This document shows, piece after piece, positions 17,236 to 25,214 of a stretch of 64,000 bases of DNA. The translations under genes and the position numbers were made by a program. How positions within the stretch are numbered: the stretch's first letter is position 1; each line of letters opens with the position of its first letter. Under the pieces are notes generated by a model. The model was not told the DNA's origin, made no database searches, and saw only the letters and a list, made by a program, of their open reading frames with translations. Source of the stretch: Acetobacterium wieringae (GTDB taxonomy: Bacteria; Bacillota; Clostridia; Eubacteriales; Eubacteriaceae); NCBI RefSeq assembly GCF_026646375.1, contig NZ_JAIPPU010000008.1, forward strand, positions 1 through 64,000, written 5' to 3'.

Positions 17236-17505
17236 ATGGCACAAACAAATCTCAACATCCGGATGGATGAAGAATTGAAAAAAAACTTTGATATGATTTG
17301 TACAGAACTGGGCTTAAATATGACAGCAGCGATCAATGTTTTTGCAAGAGCGGTGGTTCGTAAGCATGGAATTCCCTTTGATTTGACGATCAATGATGAT
17401 TTTTTCTATAGTGAAGCAAACGTGGAAAGATTAAGAAAATCCATCAAAAGTCTTGAGGCTGGCAAGGGAACCATTCATGAGCTAATTGAGGCTGATGATG
17501 AATAA
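17236..17505 (+). CDS. RelB/DinJ-type antitoxin
   Basis: 89 residues, start after AAGGGGTGAC. The N-terminal ribbon-helix-helix MAQTNLNIRMDEELKKNFDM and the motif GLNMTAAINVFARAVV are typical of the RelB/DinJ family. It binds its toxin and its own operator. The toxin start overlaps its 3' end, a normal arrangement, but the toxin gene is frameshifted here, so the antitoxin may be orphaned. Confidence 0.9.
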   Translation: MAQTNLNIRMDEELKKNFDMICTELGLNMTAAINVFARAVVRKHGIPFDLTINDDFFYSEANVERLRKSIKSLEAGKGTIHELIEADDE

Positions 17506-17754
17506 GGTCTGGACGGATGAGGCCTGGGAAGATTACCTATATTGGCAAAGCCAGGATAAAAAGACATTAAAGCGAATCAATGTACTTTGCAGGATATTGA
17601 CCGGAATGGTTATGAAGGAATTGGGAAACCAGAACCATTAAGGCATGAATTTCAGGGTTTTTGGAGTCGCCGAATTGATGACACCAATCGTATTGTATAC
17701 CGAATAAAAGACGGTCAAATCGAAGTTGTGCAATGTCGTTTTCACTATAAATAA
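17498..17754 (+). pseudogene. yoeB: YoeB/Txe-type mRNA interferase toxin, broken by a one-base frameshift
   Basis: Starts MNKVWTDEAWEDYLYWQSQD in one frame. Near 17580-17595 the frame is lost, and the second half continues as DIDRNGYEGIGKPEPLRHEF and then NRIVYRIKDGQIEVVQ to CRFHYK and a stop. Total length is 257 nt, one short of the 258 expected for an 85-residue YoeB, so a single-base deletion fits. All known catalytic features (Glu in KPEPLRHE, Arg in SRRIDD, His near the C-terminus) survive. It is either an inactivated toxin or a sequencing error. Confidence 0.85.
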
Positions 17755-17775
17755 ACGGATAAAGCAAACGGATTG

Positions 17776-17801
17776 GCTAAGCGAAACGTCCCCCGGGTCA
17801 T
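17776..17801 (+). repeat. REP-like dispersed repeat, copy D
   Basis: CTAAGCGAAACGTCCCCC then GGGTCATGC. It lies directly behind the toxin and resembles copy B most closely at its 3' end. Confidence 0.5.
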
Positions 17802-17842
17802 GCACGACAGGTCTTTTTTTCAGCGTTTTAATAGTGTGGGAT

Positions 17843-18355
17843 TTAGAGGGGCTTCTCGACATCAATCAGCAGTTCGTTGTGTCTTAAGAACAAAGGCGTA
17901 AAGGGGGAATTATAACGGGCCAGACGGAAATTGCCATGGGTCTTAAGATTCTTTTCCTGAAGCCATTGGAGTAATTTTGATTGGAGTTCAGCAAGCTTTT
18001 CTTTTTTCACGGAACCGGAAAAAGTAATGGCAGCAACGGTTTTTTCATCGATTTTATTAATGGCAATTCGTGAATTACCCGGTTCTGGGGGCGGTTCGTT
18101 GGCATATTTAGCGGGAAGAACAAACGCTGTTATTGAAATACCTGTTCCGAGTTCATTAAACACCGGAACAGTCATTGCAATTTTTAGATGTTTGGAATTG
18201 TTCCCGTTGATGTAATCAAAAATCTGATTAAATCCACTGGCGTTTTCACTTTTTTTATCGTCGATCGAAGCCGTCAGATAACTTTTGTAGGCGCGAAGCT
18301 CGAAATCATTATCTTTCTCAATCACTGTGTATTCTGGGGTTTCATAATTTGGCAT
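17843..18355 (-). CDS. SOUL heme-binding family protein
   Basis: 170 residues from the ATG of MPNYETPEYTVIEKDNDFEL, preceded by AAGGAGG. It shows the SOUL/HBP pattern: early YxVIExxxxFELRxY, then LKIAMTVPVF and the C-terminal ARYNSPFTPLFLRHNELLID. Family members bind heme or other tetrapyrroles or act as heme chaperones; the heme ligand varies and cannot be predicted here. It stands alone and is not linked to the heme genes at 59-64 kb. Confidence 0.85.
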   Translation of the reverse strand: MPNYETPEYTVIEKDNDFELRAYKSYLTASIDDKKSENASGFNQIFDYINGNNSKHLKIAMTVPVFNELGTGISITAFVLPAKYANEPPPEPGNSRIAINKIDEKTVAAITFSGSVKKEKLAELQSKLLQWLQEKNLKTHGNFRLARYNSPFTPLFLRHNELLIDVEKPL

Positions 18356-18517
18356 GATCTTTCCTCCTTGTGGTTTATAAACTATTGTTACCCCAAATTT
18401 GATTTTTATACGACTTTTTTTAAAACGGCTGATCATTTTTGCAACTACAGCAGTTTGCTGTTGAAGATAACATCAAATCAGGGTATGATTTTTTCAACAA
18501 GAAAAGAATTGTTGACA

Positions 18518-18595
18518 ATGCCAAATATCAAACCAATCTCAGATCTAAGAAACATTGTGGAAGTATTGCGGGATGTTGCGGTGGAGTGTCCATAG
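18518..18595 (+). pseudogene. Truncated Phd/YefM-type antitoxin, copy 2
   Basis: MPNIKPISDLRNIVEVLRDV then AVECP and a stop. It is nearly the same as copy 1 at 14126 and shares its upstream region. It is cut after 25 residues at the point where the REP-like copy E region begins, so the break may coincide with that insertion. Confidence 0.7.
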
Positions 18596-18600
18596 TAAAT

Positions 18601-18684
18601 TGAGTCGGGCGCTGGGGTGGGAAAGGCGATGGTGGTGCTTTTATTAAAATGAGAGTTATGATGAACGAAACGTCCCTGTGTCTC
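18601..18684 (+). repeat. REP-like dispersed repeat, copy E
   Basis: GAGTCGGGCGCTGGGGTGGG, GAAAGGCG and the core ATGATGAACGAAACGTCCC. It aligns with copy C over about 75 nt with a 10-nt insertion. Confidence 0.6.
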
Positions 18685-18764
18685 AATTTTTGTAGAGAGA
18701 TGAGTGAAAGAGGGAACCTGCATGGGTTCCCGTAGAAAATTTCAATGTTTATTTATTAAAACGA

Positions 18765-19388
18765 TTAATAACCAACAGCTGTCACACCGTATTCGGCTTG
18801 CTCATTGGTAAAACCTTCAAATAACAGCTGTTCAATTAGACCATCACGTGAGAATGATGTCATATCCAAATAACTTTTAGCTTTTTTCGCTGCCTGAGCA
18901 TTCCAGTCAGCACCACAATTGTCTGCTCCATACGTAGCATCTTCGGTAGAAAAACCTTCGAACTCCAACTGTGAGATTAAACCAGAATAAGAGAATGCCG
19001 TAAAGTCTAAATACGATTTTGCTTTACTTAGTGCATTTTTCTGACCCATCGTTACCTGTGGCTTGGCAGCAGCAGCTTTATCAGCAGCAGCTTTATCAGC
19101 AGCAGCTTTATCAGCAGCAGCTTTATCAGCAGCTGATTTATCCTCGGCTACTATCTCAGTTTTGGTCGCCGTTTGGTCGCTGACGGTGGCCGACTTATTT
19201 CCGCCAACAAATCCACTCAACCACGCCAATGAATAAAAACCTAAAATAACCGTTAGAATAATTCGAAGTACCATGCCGCCTTTTTTACCAATCCACAACA
19301 GTGCAAGCCCTGCTGGGGGAACAAAGATACAAGCCAAGACGACCACCCAGGTTTTCTGCCACCAAGGCACCTTAACATTCTCTTCCAT
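18765..19388 (-). CDS. Ltp-family membrane protein (superinfection-exclusion-like)
   Basis: 207 residues. The N-terminus has two membrane segments (about residues 13-32 and 39-60, LACIFVPPAGLALLWIG and ILTVILGFYSLAWLSGF). A low-complexity linker follows with four AADKA repeats encoded by 15-nt DNA repeats. Two C-terminal Ltp repeats begin ALSKAKSYLDFTAFSYSGLI and AKKAKSYLDMTSFSRDGLIE. Ltp proteins of streptococcal prophages block DNA injection by other phages; similar host proteins are common in Firmicutes, so phage exclusion is a reasonable guess only. It lies next to prophage-like debris. Confidence 0.8.
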   Translation of the reverse strand: MEENVKVPWWQKTWVVVLACIFVPPAGLALLWIGKKGGMVLRIILTVILGFYSLAWLSGFVGGNKSATVSDQTATKTEIVAEDKSAADKAAADKAAADKAAADKAAAAKPQVTMGQKNALSKAKSYLDFTAFSYSGLISQLEFEGFSTEDATYGADNCGADWNAQAAKKAKSYLDMTSFSRDGLIEQLLFEGFTNEQAEYGVTAVGY

Positions 19389-19778
19389 GAAGAACCTCCT
19401 CTTTTCAATAATAATTTGATTATACTATTTAAAATGTAACGAAGAAATGATTAAGGAGAGTAAAATTTTAACATTGGACGATATAAGTTAACAAAAATCA
19501 ATATTTATTAACAGATGTTAAGAAATGGTGTTGCACATAAAGTGATTGAGATGACAATAAAAACTAACATGTGTTTAATACAGATTTTAAAGTTTTAAAC
19601 ATTGGTTCTCATTGAAGTTCACGGCGAATCATAACAGTCTTGTTTTCTTTTGATTCTGCTCAGAAAAAGCAAGGATATAACTCTCTATTTTATAAAAATA
19701 GAGAGGAGTCTGTTATTTACCAATTGTTTGAGTCAAAAATTACCGTATGTTAAAATTTTGGTTTACCTTACATACGCC
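19389..19778. other. AT-rich stretch with one perfect inverted repeat
   Basis: No gene supported. The notable feature is CTCTCTATTTT / AAAATAGAGAG with a 3-nt centre (19681-19705), possibly a hairpin or operator. The rest shows nothing. Confidence 0.4.
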
Positions 19779-20475
19779 ATGGATTGTGATTATCGATACT
19801 CTTCGGCTAAAAGTGTCTTTGGTGGTGCCGATTGGGTGCTCTTTGCAAAAGATAAGCACGCCGATCTGGAAATTTATAACGATTTTGATGGCCAGCTGAC
19901 CAATTTGTTCCGCTGTATGAAATTTCACCCGGATGAAGTTAAAAAAGAAATAACCAGTGTTCTGAATTCCAGGGAGTTTTTTGATGACTTCAAATCTTAG
20001 ATTGATATGCGAGGATTAACCGGCATTCAACGAGCTGGGCGGTATTTCATGATCATCAAAACGACATATGGAGCCGATAGAAAGACCTTTGGCGGTACAA
20101 AGAAGAACCTCAATAAAAGCACTGACTACCTGAGTGAGATCAGCGTCCGATTAAATGGCGTGGTGATTGAAAACAGAGATTGTGAACGGATCATTAAGGT
20201 ACATGACAGGCCCGGGGCGCTTTTCTATCTTGATCCACCTTATCATGGCACTGAAAACACTGTCAAACCGGATTTGGTGATGCCGATCATATAAGATTAA
20301 GAGATTGCTTGAAAGAAATCAAAGGAAAGTTTATACTGAGTTATAGCAATGATGATTTTGTCCGGGAGTTGTATCAGGGCTTTAACCTGATCAAAATCAG
20401 CCGAAGAAATTCGCTCTTGAGCGGCATGATGAAAAAAATAAAGAATACAATGAAGTAATAATCACGAATTACTAA
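19779..20475 (+). pseudogene. Fragmented D12-class DNA adenine methylase (Dam)
   Basis: Three pieces in different frames follow the order of a phage-type Dam. VFGGADWVLFAKDKHADLEI then YNDFDGQLTNLFRCMKFHPD is the SAM-binding N-terminus. Next come AGRYFMIIKTTYG and GALFYLDPPYHGTEN, with the catalytic DPPY. Then GKFILSYSNDDFVRELYQGF and, after another shift, EVIITNY at the natural end. The N-terminal start region is also damaged. Several frameshifts make function very unlikely. It is probably a relic of a prophage or mobile element. Confidence 0.8.
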
Positions 20476-20620
20476 GAGACAACCTTATATTAAAGGGCCT
20501 TACGATGTGGGGGCTTTTGGTATGAGGTGACTTTTCATTGAAACTTTAGATTGTTCTGTTTGTAATTATTTATATAAACTAAAAAAATATGATTTATGAA
20601 ATAAGTGAAAGCGGTGTTAT

Positions 20621-21448
20621 ATGCGACGTTTCGATAATTTATTTGCCTATATTAAACGGAAATGGTGGTATCTAGTATTATTGCTAACAAGTTCTTTGTA
20701 TGTCTTTTTCAATAGAAATGATGAAAATATATTTCAGCTAAAAGAATTCAATGCCATGAACTTGATCTTTGTTTTGTGGTTAATACTACTATTATTTCCG
20801 TTATTTTCAGAAATGGAATTTTTAGGTATTAAATTAAAGAAGGAAGTAGAAGAAGCGAAAAAAGAGATAAAAGATGGATTAACAGATTTACGGTTGCAAT
20901 TGATGGATTTTAAGATCAACAATTCTTCTGTACAAAATGTTAATATAGGAAATGTTTTGCCTTCTGAGCAAGTTCTAAATGATTTGAAAGAAGAAATGCA
21001 AAAAAATAACGAAAACGAAATAGAACAACAAGATGATGATATTCTTAGTCTTGAAGAATTAGGAGTCTCTGAACAGTCGATTATTCTTTTTTCAGTTCGT
21101 TTAAGCATTGAAAATTCTTTAGCTGAATTGTGTGATAAAACTGATTATAATAGAGGTCGACGAACGATTACGGCGATGCTTAGGCATCTTGTGCAAGCTG
21201 AGTTAATACCTGGTAGAATATATGAACCTGTTATCGAAATAATAAATATTTGTAATCGCGGTGTTCATGGTGAAATTGTAAGCGAAAAATATATTGACTT
21301 CATTAGAGAAGTTCTTCCAAAAGTTCAGTATGAGATTGAAAAGGCAAATTCCGATATACAAATTAATGTATGCCCAAGATGTAAATATACAGGGTATACA
21401 AAATTTCATAATGTTTGTCCTAAATGTGGGTATATCAACTGCGACTGA
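20621..21448 (+). CDS. Membrane protein with HEPN/DUF4145-like domain and C-terminal zinc ribbon
   Basis: 275 residues. Two membrane helices (about 14-30 and 46-64), then a charged coiled-coil (residues 70-140). The helical domain (about 145-240) reads RLSIENSLAELCDKTDYNRG and later IINICNRGVHGE, reminiscent of DUF4145/HEPN-type proteins where a conserved N/R-x-x-x-H sits in a helix. A two-Cys-pair zinc ribbon ends it (CPRCKYTGYTK, VCPKCGY). Notably AT-rich compared with its neighbours, and next to prophage-like debris. No ribosome site is obvious. Function unknown; a defence role is possible but unproven. Confidence 0.65.
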   Translation: MRRFDNLFAYIKRKWWYLVLLLTSSLYVFFNRNDENIFQLKEFNAMNLIFVLWLILLLFPLFSEMEFLGIKLKKEVEEAKKEIKDGLTDLRLQLMDFKINNSSVQNVNIGNVLPSEQVLNDLKEEMQKNNENEIEQQDDDILSLEELGVSEQSIILFSVRLSIENSLAELCDKTDYNRGRRTITAMLRHLVQAELIPGRIYEPVIEIINICNRGVHGEIVSEKYIDFIREVLPKVQYEIEKANSDIQINVCPRCKYTGYTKFHNVCPKCGYINCD

Positions 21449-21452
21449 TTGA

Positions 21453-21533
21453 CTATTTTCATATAAAAATGGCGATAAAATGGCGACACAACTTCTAGAA
21501 ACAGTAAATCAGTCATATTCCCCTGACTCTTAA
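21453..21533 (+). pseudogene. Possible tail of a tyrosine integrase
   Basis: A short frame reads YKNGDKMATQLLETVNQSY to a stop. The GDKMAT pattern is one I often associate with the extreme C-terminus of Firmicute phage integrases. Nothing else of an integrase is present, so this is weak evidence, but it sits at the edge of a region with Dam and Ltp relics. Confidence 0.25.
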
Positions 21534-21565
21534 TCAGGGTGTCCAGAGAAATTTGCAAATCAAAA

Positions 21566-21593
21566 ACCCCAGGCTTAAAAACCTGGGGTTTCA
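21566..21593. terminator. Strong hairpin terminator
   Basis: AAACCCCAGG, loop, CCTGGGGTTT: a perfect 10-bp stem with A/T tails on both sides. It lies between the + strand HEPN-like gene and the 3' end of the GGGtGRT gene (minus strand). Confidence 0.8.
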
Positions 21594-21702
21594 TTTATAA
21601 AATTTGTGTCATACCTATCTCATACTTGTGTCATACGACTTCAAATGATCTCAAATGAACGACCCCGAAATCGCATGATACGGTAGTAAATAAGGCTATA
21701 GT

Positions 21703-22701
21703 CTACTTACTTGCTTCCTCAATCGCCACCGCCACAGAAACCGTCGCGCCAACCATTGGATTATTCCCCATTCCGATCAGACCCATCATTTCAACATGGG
21801 CAGGAACCGATGAAGAACCGGCGAATTGAGCATCAGAATGCATTCGGCCCATGGTGTCGGTCATCCCGTAGGATGCTGGACCAGCGGCCATGTTGTCCGG
21901 GTGCAGGGTTCGGCCAGTACCGCCGCCGGAGGCCACGGAGAAATATTTTTTGCCTTGTTCCAGGGCTTCTTTTTTATAGGTGCCGGCAACCGGGTGTTGG
22001 AATCGGGTCGGGTTGGTGGAGTTTCCGGTGATGGAAACGTGAACACCTTCATAATGCATGATGGCCACGCCTTCCTGGACATCGTTACAGCCGTAGCAGT
22101 TAACGGCAGCCCGTTCGCCGTCGGAATATGGGGTTCGTGAAACGATGTTTAGTTCACCGGTGGCGTAGTTATAATCGGTTTTAACATAGGTAAAGCCGTT
22201 GACCCGGGAAATAATCAGAGCAGCGTCTTTGCCCAGGCCGTTTAAGATAACCCGCAGCGGTTTTTGACGAACCTTGTTAGCCGAGCGGGCGATCCCGATG
22301 GCACCTTCAGCCGCCGCAAAGGATTCATGGCCAGCTAAAAAGGCAAAGCATTCGGTTTCTTCTCGTAAAAGCATCGCGCCGAGGTTCCCATGACCTAAAC
22401 CAACCTTCCGTTGTTCAGCCACCGAACCGGGAATACAGAAAGCCTGTAAGCCTTCGCCGATGACTTCAGAGGCGTCAGCCGCATTGGTAATGCCGCGTTT
22501 AATTGCCAGAGCCGCACCCAGGGTGTACGCCCAGCAGGCGTTTTCAAAACAGATTGGCTGAATGCCTTTAACAATGCCAGCCACATCAATGCCTTTTTCA
22601 TCACAAATCGCTTTTGCTTCTTCTAAAGAGGCAATGCCATTGGCAGCTAAAACTTCTTCAATTTTAGCGATTCTTCTTTCATAACTTTCAAATAATGCCA
22701 T
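21703..22701 (-). CDS. GGGtGRT family protein
   Basis: 332 residues. It contains the name-giving SGGGTGRTLHPDNMAAGPAS near residue 265 and conserved cysteines (ICFENACWAY, NCYGCND). The family is widespread in anaerobes, almost always next to a NifU-like scaffold protein, and has no established biochemical role. Here the partner lies 11 nt upstream in the same operon. Start after AGGAGG. Sequence is full length with no break. Confidence 0.85.
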   Translation of the reverse strand: MALFESYERRIAKIEEVLAANGIASLEEAKAICDEKGIDVAGIVKGIQPICFENACWAYTLGAALAIKRGITNAADASEVIGEGLQAFCIPGSVAEQRKVGLGHGNLGAMLLREETECFAFLAGHESFAAAEGAIGIARSANKVRQKPLRVILNGLGKDAALIISRVNGFTYVKTDYNYATGELNIVSRTPYSDGERAAVNCYGCNDVQEGVAIMHYEGVHVSITGNSTNPTRFQHPVAGTYKKEALEQGKKYFSVASGGGTGRTLHPDNMAAGPASYGMTDTMGRMHSDAQFAGSSSVPAHVEMMGLIGMGNNPMVGATVSVAVAIEEASK

Positions 22702-22712
22702 GTGATTTCCTC

Positions 22713-23405
22713 CTATTCTTTTCTTGGATCGATGTATTTGACTGCATCGTCGAATTGTCCGTACTTGCCAGAGGCTTTTTCCAAAGCGACGGCTGGCTCA
22801 ACGCCGTTATTGATACTTTCCATCATTTTTCCAAGATGAACGAAGGAGTAACCAACGATTTCATCGTTTTTGTTTAAGGCCAATTTCTGGATATAACCTT
22901 CGGCAATTTCCAGGTAGCGGGGACCTTTGGCAAGGGTACCATAGGTGGTACCAACCTGGCTTCGCAAACCTTTGCCCAAATCTTCAAGTCCGGCGCCAAC
23001 GGGGAGGCCGCCCTCAGAGAATGCCGTTTGGGTACGACCATATACGATTTGTAAAAACAATTCCCGCATGGCGGTGTTAATTGCGTCACAAACTAAATCT
23101 GTGTTAAGTGCTTCTAAGATTGTTTTTCCTGGCATAATTTCAGAGGCCATCGAAGCTGAATGAGTCATTCCCGAACAACCGATGGTTTCAATCAGACATT
23201 CCTCGATGATGCCATCCTTTACATTAAGGGTTAATTTACAGGCGCCTTGTTGTGGAGCACACCAGCCAATACCGTGTGTTAAACCGGAGATGTCGGTGAC
23301 TTCTTTTGCCTGAACCCATTTTCCCTCCTCTGGGATTGGGGCACAACCGTGGTTTGCGTTATTACCAACGGTACACATTCTTTTAATTTCGTGAGAATAT
23401 TCCAT
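22713..23405 (-). CDS. NifU-like iron-sulfur cluster scaffold partner of the GGGtGRT protein
   Basis: 230 residues. The NifU/IscU-like core carries IGWCAPQQGACKLTLNVKDG and ETIGCSGMTHSASMASEIM, with cysteines in positions suitable for a cluster. A C-terminal extension follows. AGGGAG-type site before the ATG. Probably co-transcribed with the downstream GGGtGRT gene. A cluster-delivery role for the pair is inferred from the fold only. Confidence 0.8.
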   Translation of the reverse strand: MEYSHEIKRMCTVGNNANHGCAPIPEEGKWVQAKEVTDISGLTHGIGWCAPQQGACKLTLNVKDGIIEECLIETIGCSGMTHSASMASEIMPGKTILEALNTDLVCDAINTAMRELFLQIVYGRTQTAFSEGGLPVGAGLEDLGKGLRSQVGTTYGTLAKGPRYLEIAEGYIQKLALNKNDEIVGYSFVHLGKMMESINNGVEPAVALEKASGKYGQFDDAVKYIDPRKE

Positions 23406-23683
23406 TCATTAATCTCCCTTCAAAAAATTACTCCTTTAATTATAAACTTAAAATTTCAAAATAAACAGGTAATATTTTGTCATTTTTACGAATCGGGGAA
23501 AAATACCCGAATAGGACAAAAAGTTTAATTGATGAAATGGCGAAATCGATGTAGAATAGGGCAAGAACCTAAAATAGGTGAATTTTATCTTTGGTTCGGG
23601 AACTTATCTTAAAAATTTATTAAATGAAACGATAGATAATTGGTCGATTGATCTGCGGATTGATTGAGAAGGGATGTAAACGA

Positions 23684-25075
23684 ATGGAATTGAAAAATAA
23701 ACTTAGCCTGGGAGCAAAAAGAGTGGAGTACTTAATGGATGAGTATTTCGACCGGGACAAGACGCTGGGCTTTTGCAAGGCATGTCCAAATTTTTCCAAA
23801 TACTGGTCCTGCCCAACTTACGCATTTGATGAAGCAATCTTTCTAAAACAGTTTAAATACATGCACATCATCGGCAGACAGTTTGAGGTCTCCCGGGAAG
23901 ATTTAAGAAATATCCGTGATCCTCAGGCAGTTAAAGACTACTGCACTGACAAACTCCAGGCGATCAAGGTGATGACCTGGAAAACCCTACTGGAAATTGA
24001 AAACGAAGTCGATGGGGTGATCGGGCTGATTCCCGGCAATTGCCCGATCTGCGAAACCCAGGGGCTGGCCTGCGCCAGAAAAACCAATGAACCATGCCGT
24101 CATCCCGGCATGATGCGCTTTTCATTGGAGTCGCTTGGCTTTAATGTGGCCGATCTGCTTAAATATGAGGTCGGCATGACAATCAAGTGGGGTGATACCT
24201 ACCGCTTGCCGGAGGTGCTGACCTCGGTGTCGGCAATCCTTTGCAATGAAGAAATTCCCAAAGAAATCCTCAAAAAATATTTCCCTGATAAAAAGAAAAG
24301 CTGGGAACGGGACAAACACCGGGCGCCGGTGGATGAGTTCCAGGTTTCGGAAGTCATCAAACCGGAAGAAACCATCCATGGCGGCAGAGCGGCGGTTGCC
24401 GCCAGAGCTAGGATTATCGATGATGAAATTCCAGCTTATCGGCCCCAGAAAAGCTGGGTCGGCTATAAGGCCGATAAAAACCCTGAGGAATTGGCTATGA
24501 AAAAGGGCTATACGGTCACCATTCAGGGTGAAGAAGACGTGATTCCGGAAATGACAGCACAAGAAGTGGAAGCACAAAAAATCTACGAAGAAGACACGGC
24601 CCCGGAAGTTAAGGCAGAAGAGGTGCTGGTGGAAGTGGTTACCCTAACGGCCGAATCGGAAGCTCCCGAAGTGGTGATTGAGGAAGAAGACGACAGCAAG
24701 TATCAATGGCTGGGCTTTAAGGCCAACCTTGATGACGACGAAATCGTGAAACGGCCGATTCCCAAAATGACCGAGCTGATTCTCGACGGCGAAGAAATAC
24801 CGGCGGAAAATGAAGCGACTGAGCCAGCCGGGGAAGTGTGTCCGGATCTGGCTGTACCCCAGGTCGAAGAAGCGGCAGCTGAAGAAGCAGTGTCCGAACC
24901 AGCAGTCAGCTGTGATGCAGTTGAAGAAGCGGTTTCGGAAGTGAGTGAAGAGACAGTCGCAGAAGAAGAGGACGACAGCAAATATCAGTGGTTGGGTTTT
25001 AAAGCCAGCCTTGATGACGAGGAAGAAACCATTGTCACCAAGTCAACCCTGGCAACCCTGGTGATTCCCGAATAG
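23684..25075 (+). CDS. DUF2284 metal-binding protein with repeated acidic C-terminal motifs
   Basis: 463 residues from the ATG of MELKNKLSLGAKRVEYLMDE (AAGGG upstream). Residues 1-185 are DUF2284, with FCKACPNFSKYWSCPTYAF and CPICETQGLACARKTNEPC; the cysteines suggest Fe-S or zinc. The C-terminal half is unusual: very acidic, low-complexity, and punctuated by three related motifs, KSWVGYKADKNPEE, DDSKYQWLGFKANLDDDE and DDSKYQWLGFKASLDDEE, separated by Glu/Ala-rich linkers. I know of no function for these; they look like short linear binding motifs. A hairpin at 25094-25133 follows. Confidence 0.8.
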   Translation: MELKNKLSLGAKRVEYLMDEYFDRDKTLGFCKACPNFSKYWSCPTYAFDEAIFLKQFKYMHIIGRQFEVSREDLRNIRDPQAVKDYCTDKLQAIKVMTWKTLLEIENEVDGVIGLIPGNCPICETQGLACARKTNEPCRHPGMMRFSLESLGFNVADLLKYEVGMTIKWGDTYRLPEVLTSVSAILCNEEIPKEILKKYFPDKKKSWERDKHRAPVDEFQVSEVIKPEETIHGGRAAVAARARIIDDEIPAYRPQKSWVGYKADKNPEELAMKKGYTVTIQGEEDVIPEMTAQEVEAQKIYEEDTAPEVKAEEVLVEVVTLTAESEAPEVVIEEEDDSKYQWLGFKANLDDDEIVKRPIPKMTELILDGEEIPAENEATEPAGEVCPDLAVPQVEEAAAEEAVSEPAVSCDAVEEAVSEVSEETVAEEEDDSKYQWLGFKASLDDEEETIVTKSTLATLVIPE

Positions 25076-25093
25076 AATAGTAGTAACGATCGA

Positions 25094-25133
25094 GATTGTG
25101 TTTGGGATGAGCTTTGTCATCTCGGGCACAATC
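25094..25133 (+). terminator. Long imperfect hairpin after the DUF2284 gene
   Basis: GATTGTGTTTGGGATGA pairs with TCATCTCGGGCACAATC (17 bp counting G-U pairs, one mismatch), loop 6 nt. The following TAATTTG is only a weak U-tract, so termination is likely but not certain. Confidence 0.5.
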
Positions 25134-25214
25134 TAATTTGTATCTCGGTACTTTCTGAAATGCCTAAAATCAACTCGATATTTGAGAGAAAATCAAAAAT
25201 ATCGAACAATCATT

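Noticed and set aside
19070-19135. Short tandem repeats that could be taken for a CRISPR-like array
   Set aside because: 15-nt units without spacers that encode the AADKA linker of the Ltp protein.
24703-24981. Ser/Thr-rich frame opposite the DUF2284 tail
   Set aside because: Mirror of the acidic Glu/Ala-rich codons on the + strand; no start signals.
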